From Clostridia bacterium (GTDB lineage: Bacteria; Bacillota; Clostridia; Christensenellales; Aristaeellaceae): DNA of 64,000 nucleotides. The position numbers and the translations under genes were made by a program. The notes beneath the pieces are model-generated. The model saw nothing but the letters and a program-made list of their open reading frames with translations, was not told the origin of the DNA and did not search any database. Location: contig JAFSKN010000040.1 of NCBI GenBank assembly GCA_017448975.1, positions 28,366 through 92,365 on the forward strand, in the 5' to 3' direction. Positions 41,894-50,153 of the stretch are shown in pieces (position 1 is the first letter of the stretch; each line of letters begins with the position of its first letter).

Positions 41894-42094
41894 ATGATAA
41901 GAGAAACCGGAAGAAAAATCAATAGAAGGGATGAAACCAAATACGACATTGACATGCAAAAAAAGCGGCTTGCGGGACGCTTTCTGCCGATCGAAAGAAT
42001 ACAGGGAGTCGCCCATATCTTTCTCATTGACTTTTCTGCCCGTACCTGCTATATTTCTATTGAGAGCGGTGGCCCCACCTTGGTGGTGCGGTAA
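41894..42094 (+). CDS. Possible small protein, doubtful
   Basis: A 66-codon frame, MIRETGRKINRRDETKYDID and on to a beta-like end (IFLIDFSARTCYISIESGGP). The pattern of the last 40 residues is faintly like DUF6440-type small proteins. There is no good ribosome binding site. The rest of 41825-42288 is A/T-rich and shows nothing else recognisable. Confidence 0.3.
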   Translation: MIRETGRKINRRDETKYDIDMQKKRLAGRFLPIERIQGVAHIFLIDFSARTCYISIESGGPTLVVR

Positions 42095-42288
42095 AGCGTA
42101 CAGAGCCAAACAGGCGGCATCGCTCTTTTTTCTTTTACCTGTAAATCATTTTTTTATGTATGGGAACGATTTTGCGTACTTCATAACAAACGCTGCATCC
42201 AGCATACAAAGCGTTCTATGTACTGGTCTGAAAAGAGAATCGTACCCTATGCTTAAACGAAAATTTGGATACCCTCCACCTTTTTCAT

Positions 42289-44085
42289 TCACTCAAACTG
42301 CGACCGGTACAGCTGATGATAGAAGCCCTTCTTTTCCATGAGCGCCCGATGGGTGCCCTGCTCCACCACGTCGCCCCGGTTCAGCACCAGGATCAAATCG
42401 GCGTTCTGGATGGTGGACAGGCGGTGGGCGATGACGAAGCAGGTCTTGTCCCGCATGAGGCGGCGCATGGCGGCCTGGATCTGGCGCTCGGTGGAGGTGT
42501 CCACGTTGGAGGTGGCTTCGTCCAGAATCAGCATGCGGGCGTCATAGAGCATGGCCCGGGCGATGGTGAGCAATTGCTTCTGGCCCTTGGAGATGTTGCC
42601 GCCGTCCTCGCTGATGACGGTCTGGTAGCCCTGGGGCAGGCGCATGATGAAGGGGTGGATATGGGCGGCCTTGGCGGCGGCCACCACCTCGTCCATGGTG
42701 GCGTCCTCCTTGCCGTAGGCGATGTTTTCAAAAATGGTGCCCCGGAACACCCAGGTGTCCTGCAGGACCATGGCGTAGGCTTTGCGCAGGCTGCGGCGGG
42801 TGCAAACGCGGATATCCGCCCCGTCCACGGTGATTTCACCCCGGTCGATGTCGTAAAAGCGCATGAGCAGGTTGATGATGGTGGTTTTGCCCGCGCCGGT
42901 GGGCCCCACGATGGCGATGAGTCTGCCCGCGTCGGCCCGCAAGGTCAGATCGTGAATGATGGTCACGCCGGGGTCGTAGCCGAAGGCCACGTGAGAAAGG
43001 GCCACGTCGCCCCGCACGTTTTCCAGGGTTTGGGCGTTCTCCGCGTCGGGCTTTTCCTCCTTTTCGTCCAGCAGGGCGAAAACCCGCTCCGAGGCGGCCA
43101 GGGCGGAAAACAGCTCGTTGATGATGTTGGCGATTTCGTTGATGGGCCCGGAAAACTTGCGGGAATAGAGCACGAAGGAAGAAATGGAGCCCAGCGAAAT
43201 GCCGCCGCCCATATACAGGATGGAGCCCAGCAAGGCGATGAGGGACAGGGTGATGTTGTTGATAAAGCCCATGGTGGGGCCGATGGTGACGCCGTAGCGT
43301 TCGGCGTCGTAATACGCATCCGCCGCGTTGGTGTTGATCCCGTCGAAGTTTTTTTCCACCCGCTTTTCGTAGGCGTAGGCCTGGATGGTTTTCTGGCCCG
43401 AAAGCATTTCCTCCACAAAGCCGTTCAAAATGCCGTAATTCCTGGAACGCTTCACGAACCGGGGCTGGGTGATTTTGCGCATGCGGGAGGTATAGATCAC
43501 GGCGGCGGGCACGCTGAACAGCACCACCGCCGAAAGGGGCAGGGAAATGCGCACCATCATGATGACCGACCCCACCACCGTGACCGTGCTGGTGAGGATG
43601 GAAACCACGTCGGTGGCCATGCAGGTGGAGATCACGTCGATATCGTAGCTGACGCGGCTGATGATGTCCCCGGCCTGGTTGCGGTCAAAGTAGCCCACGG
43701 GCAGAAGCATCAGCTTATCGAACACCGCCTGCCGCATGTGCTTGGCCGCCCGCTTGGATACGTTCATCATGATGAAATGGATGGAAACGGTGAGCAGGGA
43801 GGAAGAAAGATAGCAAAGCAGCATGCGGGAGGCGTAATACCACACCCGCTCGAAGTTGACTTGCCCCGGCCCTGCCGCCGCCTCGTTGATGGCGTGACCG
43901 GCCAGATCGGGCCCCCAGAGGGCCAAAAGGTTCGAGGCCACGCACAGCAGGGCCACCAGCAGGATCAGCCACTTGAAGGGGCCAAGGAAGGCCAGCATGC
44001 GGCGCAGCGCGCCCCTGGTGTCCTTGGGCTTATGCAGAATGGAATCCCGGCCCGCCATTTTTGCTTCACCTCCATTATCATTCAT
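42289..44085 (-). CDS. ABC exporter half-transporter, canonical site subunit
   Basis: A 598-residue type IV ABC exporter: six-helix membrane domain (~residues 35-345) and ATPase domain. Walker A is GPTGAGKTT, signature ISKGQKQLLTIARA (variant of LSGGQ), Walker B MLILDEATSNVD with its catalytic Glu, and H-loop CFVIAHRLSTI. The next gene upstream encodes a partner whose Walker B Glu is replaced, so the two probably form a heterodimer with one active and one degenerate nucleotide site, as in TM287/288- or BmrCD-type exporters. Substrate unknown. The gap to the partner gene (44086-44399) is a hairpin-rich element. Confidence 0.93.
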   Translation of the reverse strand: MNDNGGEAKMAGRDSILHKPKDTRGALRRMLAFLGPFKWLILLVALLCVASNLLALWGPDLAGHAINEAAAGPGQVNFERVWYYASRMLLCYLSSSLLTVSIHFIMMNVSKRAAKHMRQAVFDKLMLLPVGYFDRNQAGDIISRVSYDIDVISTCMATDVVSILTSTVTVVGSVIMMVRISLPLSAVVLFSVPAAVIYTSRMRKITQPRFVKRSRNYGILNGFVEEMLSGQKTIQAYAYEKRVEKNFDGINTNAADAYYDAERYGVTIGPTMGFINNITLSLIALLGSILYMGGGISLGSISSFVLYSRKFSGPINEIANIINELFSALAASERVFALLDEKEEKPDAENAQTLENVRGDVALSHVAFGYDPGVTIIHDLTLRADAGRLIAIVGPTGAGKTTIINLLMRFYDIDRGEITVDGADIRVCTRRSLRKAYAMVLQDTWVFRGTIFENIAYGKEDATMDEVVAAAKAAHIHPFIMRLPQGYQTVISEDGGNISKGQKQLLTIARAMLYDARMLILDEATSNVDTSTERQIQAAMRRLMRDKTCFVIAHRLSTIQNADLILVLNRGDVVEQGTHRALMEKKGFYHQLYRSQFE

Positions 44086-44399
44086 GCTTTTTTAGAGCAA
44101 CCAAGCAAATTGTCGGATGGGGGGTGTCGGGGGAACTCCCCCGACTGTAATCCGCAGGCGGCGGCGTGTACGTCGCCGGGGCCCGAAGCGCCCGGAAAAC
44201 CTGCCCTTGGGCCGGTTTTCAGCGGAGGGCGGGCCGGAAGGCCCCGGGCAAGCAACAGAATGTTGCTTCCGCTATCAATTTCTGGCCGTAAAATGAGCGT
44301 TTTCGCTTGCGAAAATGCCATTTTACAAGAAATTGATGCCTCGCATGAAATCGGAATCCTGATTCCGATTTCATGCGTATATTCAGCGTTAGCTGAATG
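44086..44399. repeat. Hairpin-rich element between the two ABC exporter genes
   Basis: A chain of stem-loops: GTCGGGGGAACTCCCCCGAC (44127-44146), AATCCGCA (44149-44156), GGCGGCGTGTACGTCGCC, AGCAACAgaaTGTTGCT, AATTTCTggccgTAAAATG/CATTTTAcaAGAAATT (44278-44336), GCATGAAATCGGAATC/GATTCCGATTTCATGC (44343-44376) and ATTCAGCgttaGCTGAAT (44381-44398). The first part shares its order of motifs with 2116-2170. It separates two genes that are expected to be expressed together. Confidence 0.75.
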
Positions 44400-46166
44400 T
44401 CAATCCACTTCCCCCATCTGCGTTTCGTGGATCTCACGGTAAGCAGGGCAGGAGGCAAGCAGCGCTTCATGGGTGCCGCAGCCGATCACCCGGCCCTCGT
44501 CCAGCACGATGATCTGGTCCAGCGCCCGGATGGAGCTCACCCGCTGGGCGATCACGATGGTGGCGGCGGGGGCGTGATTTTCCCGAATGGCTTTGCGCAC
44601 GCCCGCGTCGGTGCGGTAATCCAGGGCGGAGGAGGAATCGTCCAGGATCAGGATATCCGGCTTTCCGGCCAAAGCCCGGGCGATCAGCAGGCGCTGCTTC
44701 TGGCCGCCGGAAAAGTTGGCCCCGTGGATCACGGCCTGATGGTCGTAGGCGTCCTCGTAGCTTTCCACAAAGTCCTGGGCCATGGCGTCCCGGGCGGCGA
44801 AGCGCAGGGCTTCTTCGGAGATGTCCCGGCCAAAGGAGATGTTTTCCCGGATGGTATCGGCAAAGATCACGTCGTTCTGAAACACCACGCCGAATTTACT
44901 GTGCAATGCGTCCCGGTCATAGGCGCGCACGTCCCTTCCGTCCACGAACACGCGGCCCGCCTGGGGGTCATAAAACCGCATGAGCAGGTTCACGATGCTG
45001 GTTTTGCCCGCGCCGGTGGCCCCGATGATGCCCAGCGTGCCGCCCCTGGGAATGGCAAAATCGATGTCCTCTAAGCATTTCTGCCGGTGGGATCCGGCAA
45101 AGCCCCGGGCGCTGTCCGCCGCCGTTTCCGCGTTGCCGTCATAGCTGAAGGATACATGGTCGAACACGATATAGCCGTCCCGGTCGGGCTGGACGGCTTC
45201 GCTTTCGGGCAGGGGCGTCAGCGCTTCTTCCATTTCCGATACCTCCGCGATGCGCTTGGCGGAGGCGTTGGCCTTGGACAGCATCATAAAAATGCGGTTC
45301 AGGCCCATGACGCCCATGAGGATCATATTAAAATAGGTAAGGAAGGCTAAGATTACGCCGGGCTCCGTGGCCCCGTCGTTCACCCGCCGGGCCCCAAGCA
45401 GCACCACCAGGGTCAGGCCCACGTTCAGAAACAAGGTCACCACGGGCCCCGGCAGGGCCATGATCATGCCCGCCTTGATGTCCCGCCGGGCGGTTTCGGT
45501 GTTGGCGGCGGAAAAACGCCTGATTTCATACGGCTCCCGGGACAGGGCTTTCACCACCCGGATGCCGGTGATGTTTTCCCGCATCACCCGCACGATATCG
45601 TCCATGCCCCGCTGCACCCGATCATACAGCGGAATGCCTTTCAAGGAAATAAACACCACCAAGGCGATCATGATGGGGGCCATGACGCACAGGATGGCGG
45701 CCAGGCCCGTATCCATGGTAAGCGTAATGGCGATGCCGCCCACCAGCATGATGGGGGCGCGGACGCCCATGGTCTGCACGAATCGAATGAAATTCTGCAC
45801 GTTATAGCTGTCCGAGGTCATCCGGGAAATGACGGAGGGCAGGCCCACCGCGTCCATTTGACTGCCGGACAGGTTCAGCGCGGCATGGAACAGATCCCGC
45901 CGCACTTCATAGGTGGCTTCCTTGGACGTGCGGACGGACATGCGGTTGGCCGTCACGTTCAGCACCAGTACGCCCACGGCCAGCGCGATCATGGAAAGGC
46001 CCCACAGCAATATCGCCGGGATTTGTTTTGTGGGGACAACATGGTCGATCAAATGCTCCATCACATAGGGGATCAGCAGCTCCAGCGCCGTGCCGGCCAG
46101 CTTGATGCCCATCACCCCGGCGATGCGCGAGCTGTATTTTTTCAGGTACTTCCACAAGAATCTCAT
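44400..46166 (-). CDS. ABC exporter half-transporter, degenerate Walker B
   Basis: A 588-residue exporter subunit with a six-helix membrane domain and ATPase domain. Walker A is GATGAGKTS, signature FSGGQKQRLLIARAL, but Walker B reads ILILDDSSSALD, with Asp at the catalytic Glu position. This marks a non-hydrolysing site, typical of one half of heterodimeric exporters. The partner is the gene at 42289-44085. It is the first gene of the pair, with a promoter at 46211-46240. The C-terminus ends in HETQMGEVD next to the hairpin-rich element. Confidence 0.93.
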   Translation of the reverse strand: MRFLWKYLKKYSSRIAGVMGIKLAGTALELLIPYVMEHLIDHVVPTKQIPAILLWGLSMIALAVGVLVLNVTANRMSVRTSKEATYEVRRDLFHAALNLSGSQMDAVGLPSVISRMTSDSYNVQNFIRFVQTMGVRAPIMLVGGIAITLTMDTGLAAILCVMAPIMIALVVFISLKGIPLYDRVQRGMDDIVRVMRENITGIRVVKALSREPYEIRRFSAANTETARRDIKAGMIMALPGPVVTLFLNVGLTLVVLLGARRVNDGATEPGVILAFLTYFNMILMGVMGLNRIFMMLSKANASAKRIAEVSEMEEALTPLPESEAVQPDRDGYIVFDHVSFSYDGNAETAADSARGFAGSHRQKCLEDIDFAIPRGGTLGIIGATGAGKTSIVNLLMRFYDPQAGRVFVDGRDVRAYDRDALHSKFGVVFQNDVIFADTIRENISFGRDISEEALRFAARDAMAQDFVESYEDAYDHQAVIHGANFSGGQKQRLLIARALAGKPDILILDDSSSALDYRTDAGVRKAIRENHAPAATIVIAQRVSSIRALDQIIVLDEGRVIGCGTHEALLASCPAYREIHETQMGEVD

Positions 46167-46210
46167 GGGGCGTCACTCCTGCCCTTTCGGAAATAAATTC
46201 CATCTTTGGC

Positions 46211-46240
46211 ATTGTAGCACCGGCAACGGAAATCCGTCAA
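46211..46240 (-). promoter_or_regulatory. Sigma-A promoter of the ABC exporter pair
   Basis: On the minus strand TTGACG (46240-46235), 18 bp, TACAAT (46216-46211). Confidence 0.78.
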
Positions 46241-46248
46241 GGCGGCAA

Positions 46249-46280
46249 CGAAAAAACGCCCCCGGCAGAGCCGGGAGCGC
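46249..46280 (-). terminator. Terminator of the small secreted protein gene at 46300
   Basis: On the minus strand CGCTCCCGGCtctGCCGGGGGCG is followed by TTTTTTC. It lies directly upstream of the ABC exporter promoter. Confidence 0.82.
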
Positions 46281-46299
46281 GGATGGATTGGGTGATTCC

Positions 46300-46758
46300 T
46301 TACAGCTGAGCGGCGAGGAACTGCATGAGTTCGACGAACGCGGCTTCCGCGGCTTCGTCAGCGCAGGGGGTGAAGGAGAAAACGATCATCATGTTTTCTT
46401 CGGCATGCACCAGCGCGACATGAGCGGAGACAACGCCTTCCACTTCGCTCTTGAAGCCGATGAGATCAGCGCCGTCTTCGTTCTGGATTTCCACATCGAT
46501 CATGCCGTCGTTCTTGGCTTCTTCAGCCAGCTGCTCCACGGTCTTGCCTTCGGTAGCCACAAAGGAAATGGTGAGAACGCTTTCGCCGTTGGTCACAGCG
46601 TACAGGATGCCATTTTCAGCATCTTCGGCAGACACTTCCACAGCGGTCCAGCCTTCGGGCAGTTCCAGTTCAGCGGGTTCGGCATCGGCTTCCGCCATGG
46701 CGGCGAAGGGCATTACCACGACGCACAGCAGCGCCAGGATCGCGATCAGTTTCTTCAT
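46300..46758 (-). CDS. Small secreted acidic protein
   Basis: A 152-residue protein with signal peptide MKKLIAILALLCVVVMPFAAMA and an acidic mature part. The mature part looks like a single alpha/beta domain (LPEGWTAVEVSAEDAENGIL, VTNGESVLTISFVATEGKTV, then a final ADEAAEAAFVELMQFLAAQL). It is a single gene with AAGGAG ribosome binding site and its own terminator. No family recognised; probably a cell-surface or periplasm-side protein. Confidence 0.8.
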   Translation of the reverse strand: MKKLIAILALLCVVVMPFAAMAEADAEPAELELPEGWTAVEVSAEDAENGILYAVTNGESVLTISFVATEGKTVEQLAEEAKNDGMIDVEIQNEDGADLIGFKSEVEGVVSAHVALVHAEENMMIVFSFTPCADEAAEAAFVELMQFLAAQL

Positions 46759-46941
46759 TGTTTTTATCTCCTTTTTCTTTTTTGCCGCAATTTTGCAGCC
46801 AGCGCATTATACAATAAATTCAAGGCGTTTGTATAGAACCTCGATAATCAGAGCATGCTTTTTTTATCTCAAATTTCGTTTTATTTTACATTTTTTACTT
46901 CCGGAAAACCGGACAAGCGGTGGAAATGTCCGGAGACGGAG

Positions 46942-46970
46942 TTGACAAATCAGGACAAAACGAGTAAAAT
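46942..46970 (+). promoter_or_regulatory. Consensus sigma-A promoter of the SH3 protein at 47044
   Basis: TTGACA (46942-46947), 17 bp, TAAAAT (46965-46970). Confidence 0.85.
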
Positions 46971-47043
46971 TTAGGGCGGAAAACAGAGATGAGAAACGAA
47001 AAAATTTGCAGAAACCAACCCAAAATGGAAAGGATGAAGCACG

Positions 47044-47826
47044 ATGAAAAAACTGTCTCTTCTGCTCCTGTTCCTTGCGGCTGCGTTTGCTTTGCCGATT
47101 TTGGCGCAGGCGGAAACGTATACCTGCTCCGATCACCCCAACGCCGGTACGCGCACCTATAGGGTGCAGTACAGCGTAGACCGGTACAGCGTGGTGAAGC
47201 ACCGGATCCACGGGGGCACGCAGGTGCGCTGCAGCGTATGCAACAAGCTGCTGCACGAGGATAACCGGTTTGAAGAACATTCCTACGGCGGCAACACCTG
47301 CAGCGTCTGCGGCCAGCAGCGTTCCAGCAAGGATACGCTGGAAACGGAAGCGCAGTATCTGATCTATACAAACAACATCTATAACCACGCATGCTGGGTG
47401 CTTTACAAAGGCAAGCTCTATTCGGAGCCGAGCACTTCTTCCGTATATCTGGGCACCAAGAGCTTCGGCGAATCCTTCTATGTGAACGCTTATACCGAGA
47501 ATGGCGGAAAACTGTGGATTGAGTTGAAAAAGCTCCCGTCCGACAGCCCCTCGGGATGGTTCGAGGCGGATCAGCTGTATATTGAACCGGCCGCGCCCAA
47601 TCAAGTAACCGGTTACGAGGTGGGCCGCACCATCCGCATCACGACTTCCAGCGGCCGTGGCCGCGTGGATGCGGGAACGGAATATCTGTATATCGAAACG
47701 GTTCGTTACGGGGAACGGTACACGGTGCTTGACGCAAAAATGGGCACCAACGGCAATATGTGGTACAAAATTCATGTAAAAGGACGGGATTGTTGGATTT
47801 CCTCCGGTTTGGCAACGATTGAGTAA
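47044..47826 (+). CDS. Secreted zinc-ribbon / SH3-like protein
   Basis: A 260-residue exported protein. Signal peptide MKKLSLLLLFLAAAFALPIL plus AQA; a cysteine-paired segment (VRCSVCNKLLHEDNRFEEHS then NTCSVCGQQ, ~residues 57-100) that could bind zinc; then two SH3-like wall-binding units (GKLYSEPSTSSVYLGTKSFG and TEYLYIETVRYGERYTVLDA). It has a single-gene promoter. A role at the cell wall is likely; partners unknown. It differs from the SH3 protein at 62649, which has no zinc ribbon. Confidence 0.82.
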   Translation: MKKLSLLLLFLAAAFALPILAQAETYTCSDHPNAGTRTYRVQYSVDRYSVVKHRIHGGTQVRCSVCNKLLHEDNRFEEHSYGGNTCSVCGQQRSSKDTLETEAQYLIYTNNIYNHACWVLYKGKLYSEPSTSSVYLGTKSFGESFYVNAYTENGGKLWIELKKLPSDSPSGWFEADQLYIEPAAPNQVTGYEVGRTIRITTSSGRGRVDAGTEYLYIETVRYGERYTVLDAKMGTNGNMWYKIHVKGRDCWISSGLATIE

Positions 47827-47912
47827 ACGGGGTCAGGCACCCTGCGCCGGGGCATACGCTGTTTTGAAACAGCAGATGTCCCGGCGAATTTTATATGGAT
47901 GAAATGATGCGC

Positions 47913-47942
47913 TTGACAAAGCTTCTTTCTTCGCGCTACAAT
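47913..47942 (+). promoter_or_regulatory. Sigma-A promoter of the ABC-2 operon
   Basis: TTGACA (47913-47918), 18 bp, TACAAT (47937-47942), about 38 bp ahead of the ATPase start. Confidence 0.85.
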
Positions 47943-47979
47943 GTTTTTCCTGTATGATTGAACCGACACGGAGGACGGC

Positions 47980-48945
47980 ATGCGTTACATTACAGTGGAA
48001 AACCTGGCGAAAACCTTTACCGTGCGCAAAAAGCGGGAAAAGGGGAGGTTGCTGCGGGAAAAAACGGAAGTTCAGGCCCTGCGGGGCGTTTCCTTTTCCA
48101 TCGAACGGGGGGAGCTGGTGGGCTGCATCGGCCCCAACGGCGCGGGCAAATCCACCACGGTGAAAATCCTGTCCGGCATCCTGACCCCGGACGGGGGAAT
48201 GGCGGACGTGGGGGGCCTGACGCCCTGGAAGGACCGGCGGAAGCATGTGCGGCGCATCGGCGTGGTGTTCGGCCAGCGCACCCAGCTCTGGTGGGACGTG
48301 CCCATTGCCGACAGCTTTTCCCTGCTCAAGGACATTTACCGGGTGCCGGACGCCGATTTCCGGCGGCGCCGGGATGAACTGACCGAAGCCCTGAATTTGG
48401 GCGATCTTCTGCGCACGCCCCTGCGGCTTTTGAGCTTAGGCCAGCGCATGCGGTCGGAGCTGTGCGGTTCGCTGCTCCACGGGCCGGAGCTTTTGTTCCT
48501 GGATGAACCCACCATCGGGCTGGACGCGGTGAGCAAGCTGGCCCTGCGGGATTTCCTCAAGCGGGAAAATGAAAAAAGCGGCACCACCGTGCTGCTCACT
48601 ACCCACGATATGGAGGACATCGCCGCCCTGTGTCCCCGGGTCATGGTGCTGGGCCACGGCAGCAAGCTGTACGACGGGGCCCTGCCCGCCCTGCTCTCCC
48701 GGTACGATACCCAGCGGGTGATGACCCTGCGCTACGACGGGGATGTGGATTTCCCCGCTTTACCGGAGGACTGCCAGGTCAGCCGGGAGGGGGATGCTTT
48801 CCGGGTGGTATACGACCACGAAAGAATCCCCACGGCGCATATTATGTCCCTTTTGCAGAGCGCCGGGCCCATCCGGGAATGGACGGCCCAGCCCCAGAAC
48901 GTAGACCATTTGATCGCCGCCATGTACCGGGAGATGGATTTATGA
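47980..48945 (+). CDS. ABC-2 transporter ATP-binding protein
   Basis: A 321-residue ATPase with Walker A (GPNGAGKSTT), signature (LSLGQRMRSELCGSLL), Walker B (LLFLDEPTIGLD) and H-loop (LTTHDMEDI). The N-terminal KTFTVRKKREKGRLLREKTE and the long C-terminal domain are typical of the subgroup that pairs with two DUF990-type permeases (viologen/daunorubicin-type exporters). The stop overlaps the start of the first permease (ATGA at 48942-48945). Substrate unknown. Confidence 0.92.
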   Translation: MRYITVENLAKTFTVRKKREKGRLLREKTEVQALRGVSFSIERGELVGCIGPNGAGKSTTVKILSGILTPDGGMADVGGLTPWKDRRKHVRRIGVVFGQRTQLWWDVPIADSFSLLKDIYRVPDADFRRRRDELTEALNLGDLLRTPLRLLSLGQRMRSELCGSLLHGPELLFLDEPTIGLDAVSKLALRDFLKRENEKSGTTVLLTTHDMEDIAALCPRVMVLGHGSKLYDGALPALLSRYDTQRVMTLRYDGDVDFPALPEDCQVSREGDAFRVVYDHERIPTAHIMSLLQSAGPIREWTAQPQNVDHLIAAMYREMDL

Positions 48946-49733
48946 GAGCGTATCTTTCCGTGTTCCGCATGCGGTGGAAAATGGAATTGCAGTACCGGGG
49001 CGCGGTGGTGGGCGGCGTGATCTGCCAGATGTTTTTCGGGCTGATCCTGATCGCCCTGTACCGGGCCCTGTACGCGGGCAAGCCCCAAACCATGCCGCTG
49101 TCCTCCGTAACCACCTATGTGTGGCTTCAGCAGGCATTTTTCCGCATGCTCTTTGCCAGCGACGCCGACTTGCTGGACAAAATTCGCACCGGCAATATCG
49201 TCTACGACCTGTGCCGTCCCCTGCAATTGTACGGCTACTATTACAGCCGCATCATGGCCCAGAAGCTGCTGGGCAGCCTGCTTCGCGCCGCGCCCATGCT
49301 GATTTTCGCCGCCCTGCTGCCGGAGGGCTGGGGCATCTGCGCGCCCGTCTCCCTGCCCGCGTTCTGCGCGGCGGTGTTCGGGCTGTTCTTAGGTTTGCTC
49401 TGCATGTGCGCCCTGGAAAACGTGACCATGGGCTTCACCATGCGCACCCTGGACAGCCGGGGCATGCAGGCCATGCTGAACCTGCTGATGATGATCCTGT
49501 CCGGCAACATCCTGCCCCTGACCCTGTTCCCGGACGGCTGGCAGAAGGTGATCACCGCCCTGCCCTACGCCCAACTGCTGGACGCGCCCATCCGCCTGTA
49601 CACCGGGGAACGCGCCCTGTCCGCCGCCCCCGCCGCCCTGCTCCTGCAAGCCGCCTGGACCGCCGCCATCGTGGGCCTGGGCTTGCTGCTGTGGCGGAGC
49701 AATCAAAAGAAGATGATTCTGCAAGGGGGATAA
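48942..49733 (+). CDS. ABC-2 permease, DUF990-type (first)
   Basis: A 263-residue protein with six predicted helices, beginning MRAYLSVFRMRWKMELQYRG and containing the family-typical GNIVYDLCRPLQLYGYYYSR and QAMLNLLMMILSGNILPLTL. ATG 48942 overlaps the ATPase stop. It should pair with the second permease at 50154-50954, but 420 bp with a type I toxin-antitoxin locus separate the two, which is unusual for an operon whose genes normally touch. Confidence 0.9.
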   Translation: MRAYLSVFRMRWKMELQYRGAVVGGVICQMFFGLILIALYRALYAGKPQTMPLSSVTTYVWLQQAFFRMLFASDADLLDKIRTGNIVYDLCRPLQLYGYYYSRIMAQKLLGSLLRAAPMLIFAALLPEGWGICAPVSLPAFCAAVFGLFLGLLCMCALENVTMGFTMRTLDSRGMQAMLNLLMMILSGNILPLTLFPDGWQKVITALPYAQLLDAPIRLYTGERALSAAPAALLLQAAWTAAIVGLGLLLWRSNQKKMILQGG

Positions 49734-49747
49734 CACAAAAAGCGGCG

Positions 49748-49839
49748 GTTCTCCCTGTCCCGGACTTAGGATTGACGAAAAAGAGGGATTTCAGTATAAT
49801 GAAAGTGCCGCTGGCAACAGCGGCAGGGACAGGGAGAAC
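49748..49839. repeat. 14-bp inverted repeat around the toxin promoter
   Basis: GTTCTCCCTGTCCC (49748-49761) and GGGACAGGGAGAAC (49826-49839) are perfect inverted copies on both sides of the toxin promoter. A third copy of the first arm, TCTCCCTGTC, lies at 50083-50092 near the 3' end of the locus. Confidence 0.75.
49772..49800 (+). promoter_or_regulatory. Toxin-mRNA promoter of the type I locus
   Basis: TTGACG (49772-49777), 17 bp, TATAAT (49795-49800); transcription is expected from about 49807. Confidence 0.88.
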
Positions 49840-49890
49840 GCATACGCGGGACTTTCGGAGCCTGCCGGGTACGAAAGGCAGGTGACGAAC

Positions 49891-49980
49891 ATGAGCGCTT
49901 ATGAAATCGCAATGATTTGCATCAGCTCCATGGGTCTTCTGCTTGCTTTGATCAAGTTGATTAACGACTTACGCAAGTAA
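49891..49980 (+). CDS. Small hydrophobic type I toxin (Hol-Tox/TxpA-like)
   Basis: A 29-residue peptide, MSAYEIAMICISSMGLLLAL followed by IKLINDLRK. It has the pattern of Gram-positive type I toxins: MS.YE start, one membrane helix and a short basic end. The ribosome binding site AGGCAGGTG lies 7 nt upstream. The 5' leader (~85 nt) contains GCCGCTGgcaaCAGCGGC and the GGGACAGGGAGA block, which can pair with TCTCCCTGTC at the 3' end of the locus (50083-50092). Such 5'-3' pairing hides the start in several type I toxins. An antisense RNA gene overlaps downstream. The predicted action is membrane depolarisation. Confidence 0.82.
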   Translation: MSAYEIAMICISSMGLLLALIKLINDLRK

Positions 49981-49981
49981 C

Positions 49982-50090
49982 GCAAAAGACAAGCCGCCGC
50001 GTATTCGCAGTACGCAGCGGCTTATCTTGTAAAAGGACTTCATTTCCGACAGGTAATGAATGTTCCGCGAGATGAACCACCATCTCCCTG
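49982..50090 (-). ncRNA. Predicted antisense antitoxin RNA of the type I locus
   Basis: A minus-strand promoter at 50125-50097 would start an RNA near 50090 that runs toward the toxin gene and ends at a stem-loop (AAGCCGCTGCGTA / TACGCGGCGGCTT, 50023-49991) followed by GTCTTTT. The roughly 105-nt RNA would be complementary to the 3' part of the toxin mRNA, as in txpA/RatA and bsrG/SR4. The existence of the RNA is inferred from promoter and terminator. Confidence 0.72.
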
Positions 50091-50096
50091 TCTCTT

Positions 50097-50125
50097 ATTA
50101 TATCCGCTGCTTTCGCATTTGTCAA
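50097..50125 (-). promoter_or_regulatory. Perfect-consensus promoter of the antisense RNA
   Basis: On the minus strand TTGACA (50125-50120), exactly 17 bp, TATAAT (50102-50097): a full match to the sigma-A consensus, stronger than the toxin promoter. Confidence 0.88.
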
Positions 50126-50153
50126 CCACCGCGTTTTCGTTTTGGAGGATCAG

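Noticed and set aside
42265-44442. 725-codon open frame on the plus strand
   Set aside because: It is antisense to the ABC exporter gene, which has complete Walker motifs; the frame has low-complexity His/Gly/Asp composition.
49860-49980. The 29-codon ORF as a chance frame
   Set aside because: It has a good ribosome binding site, a membrane-helix composition with MSAYE start, a consensus promoter and an opposing antisense promoter and terminator at the expected places.
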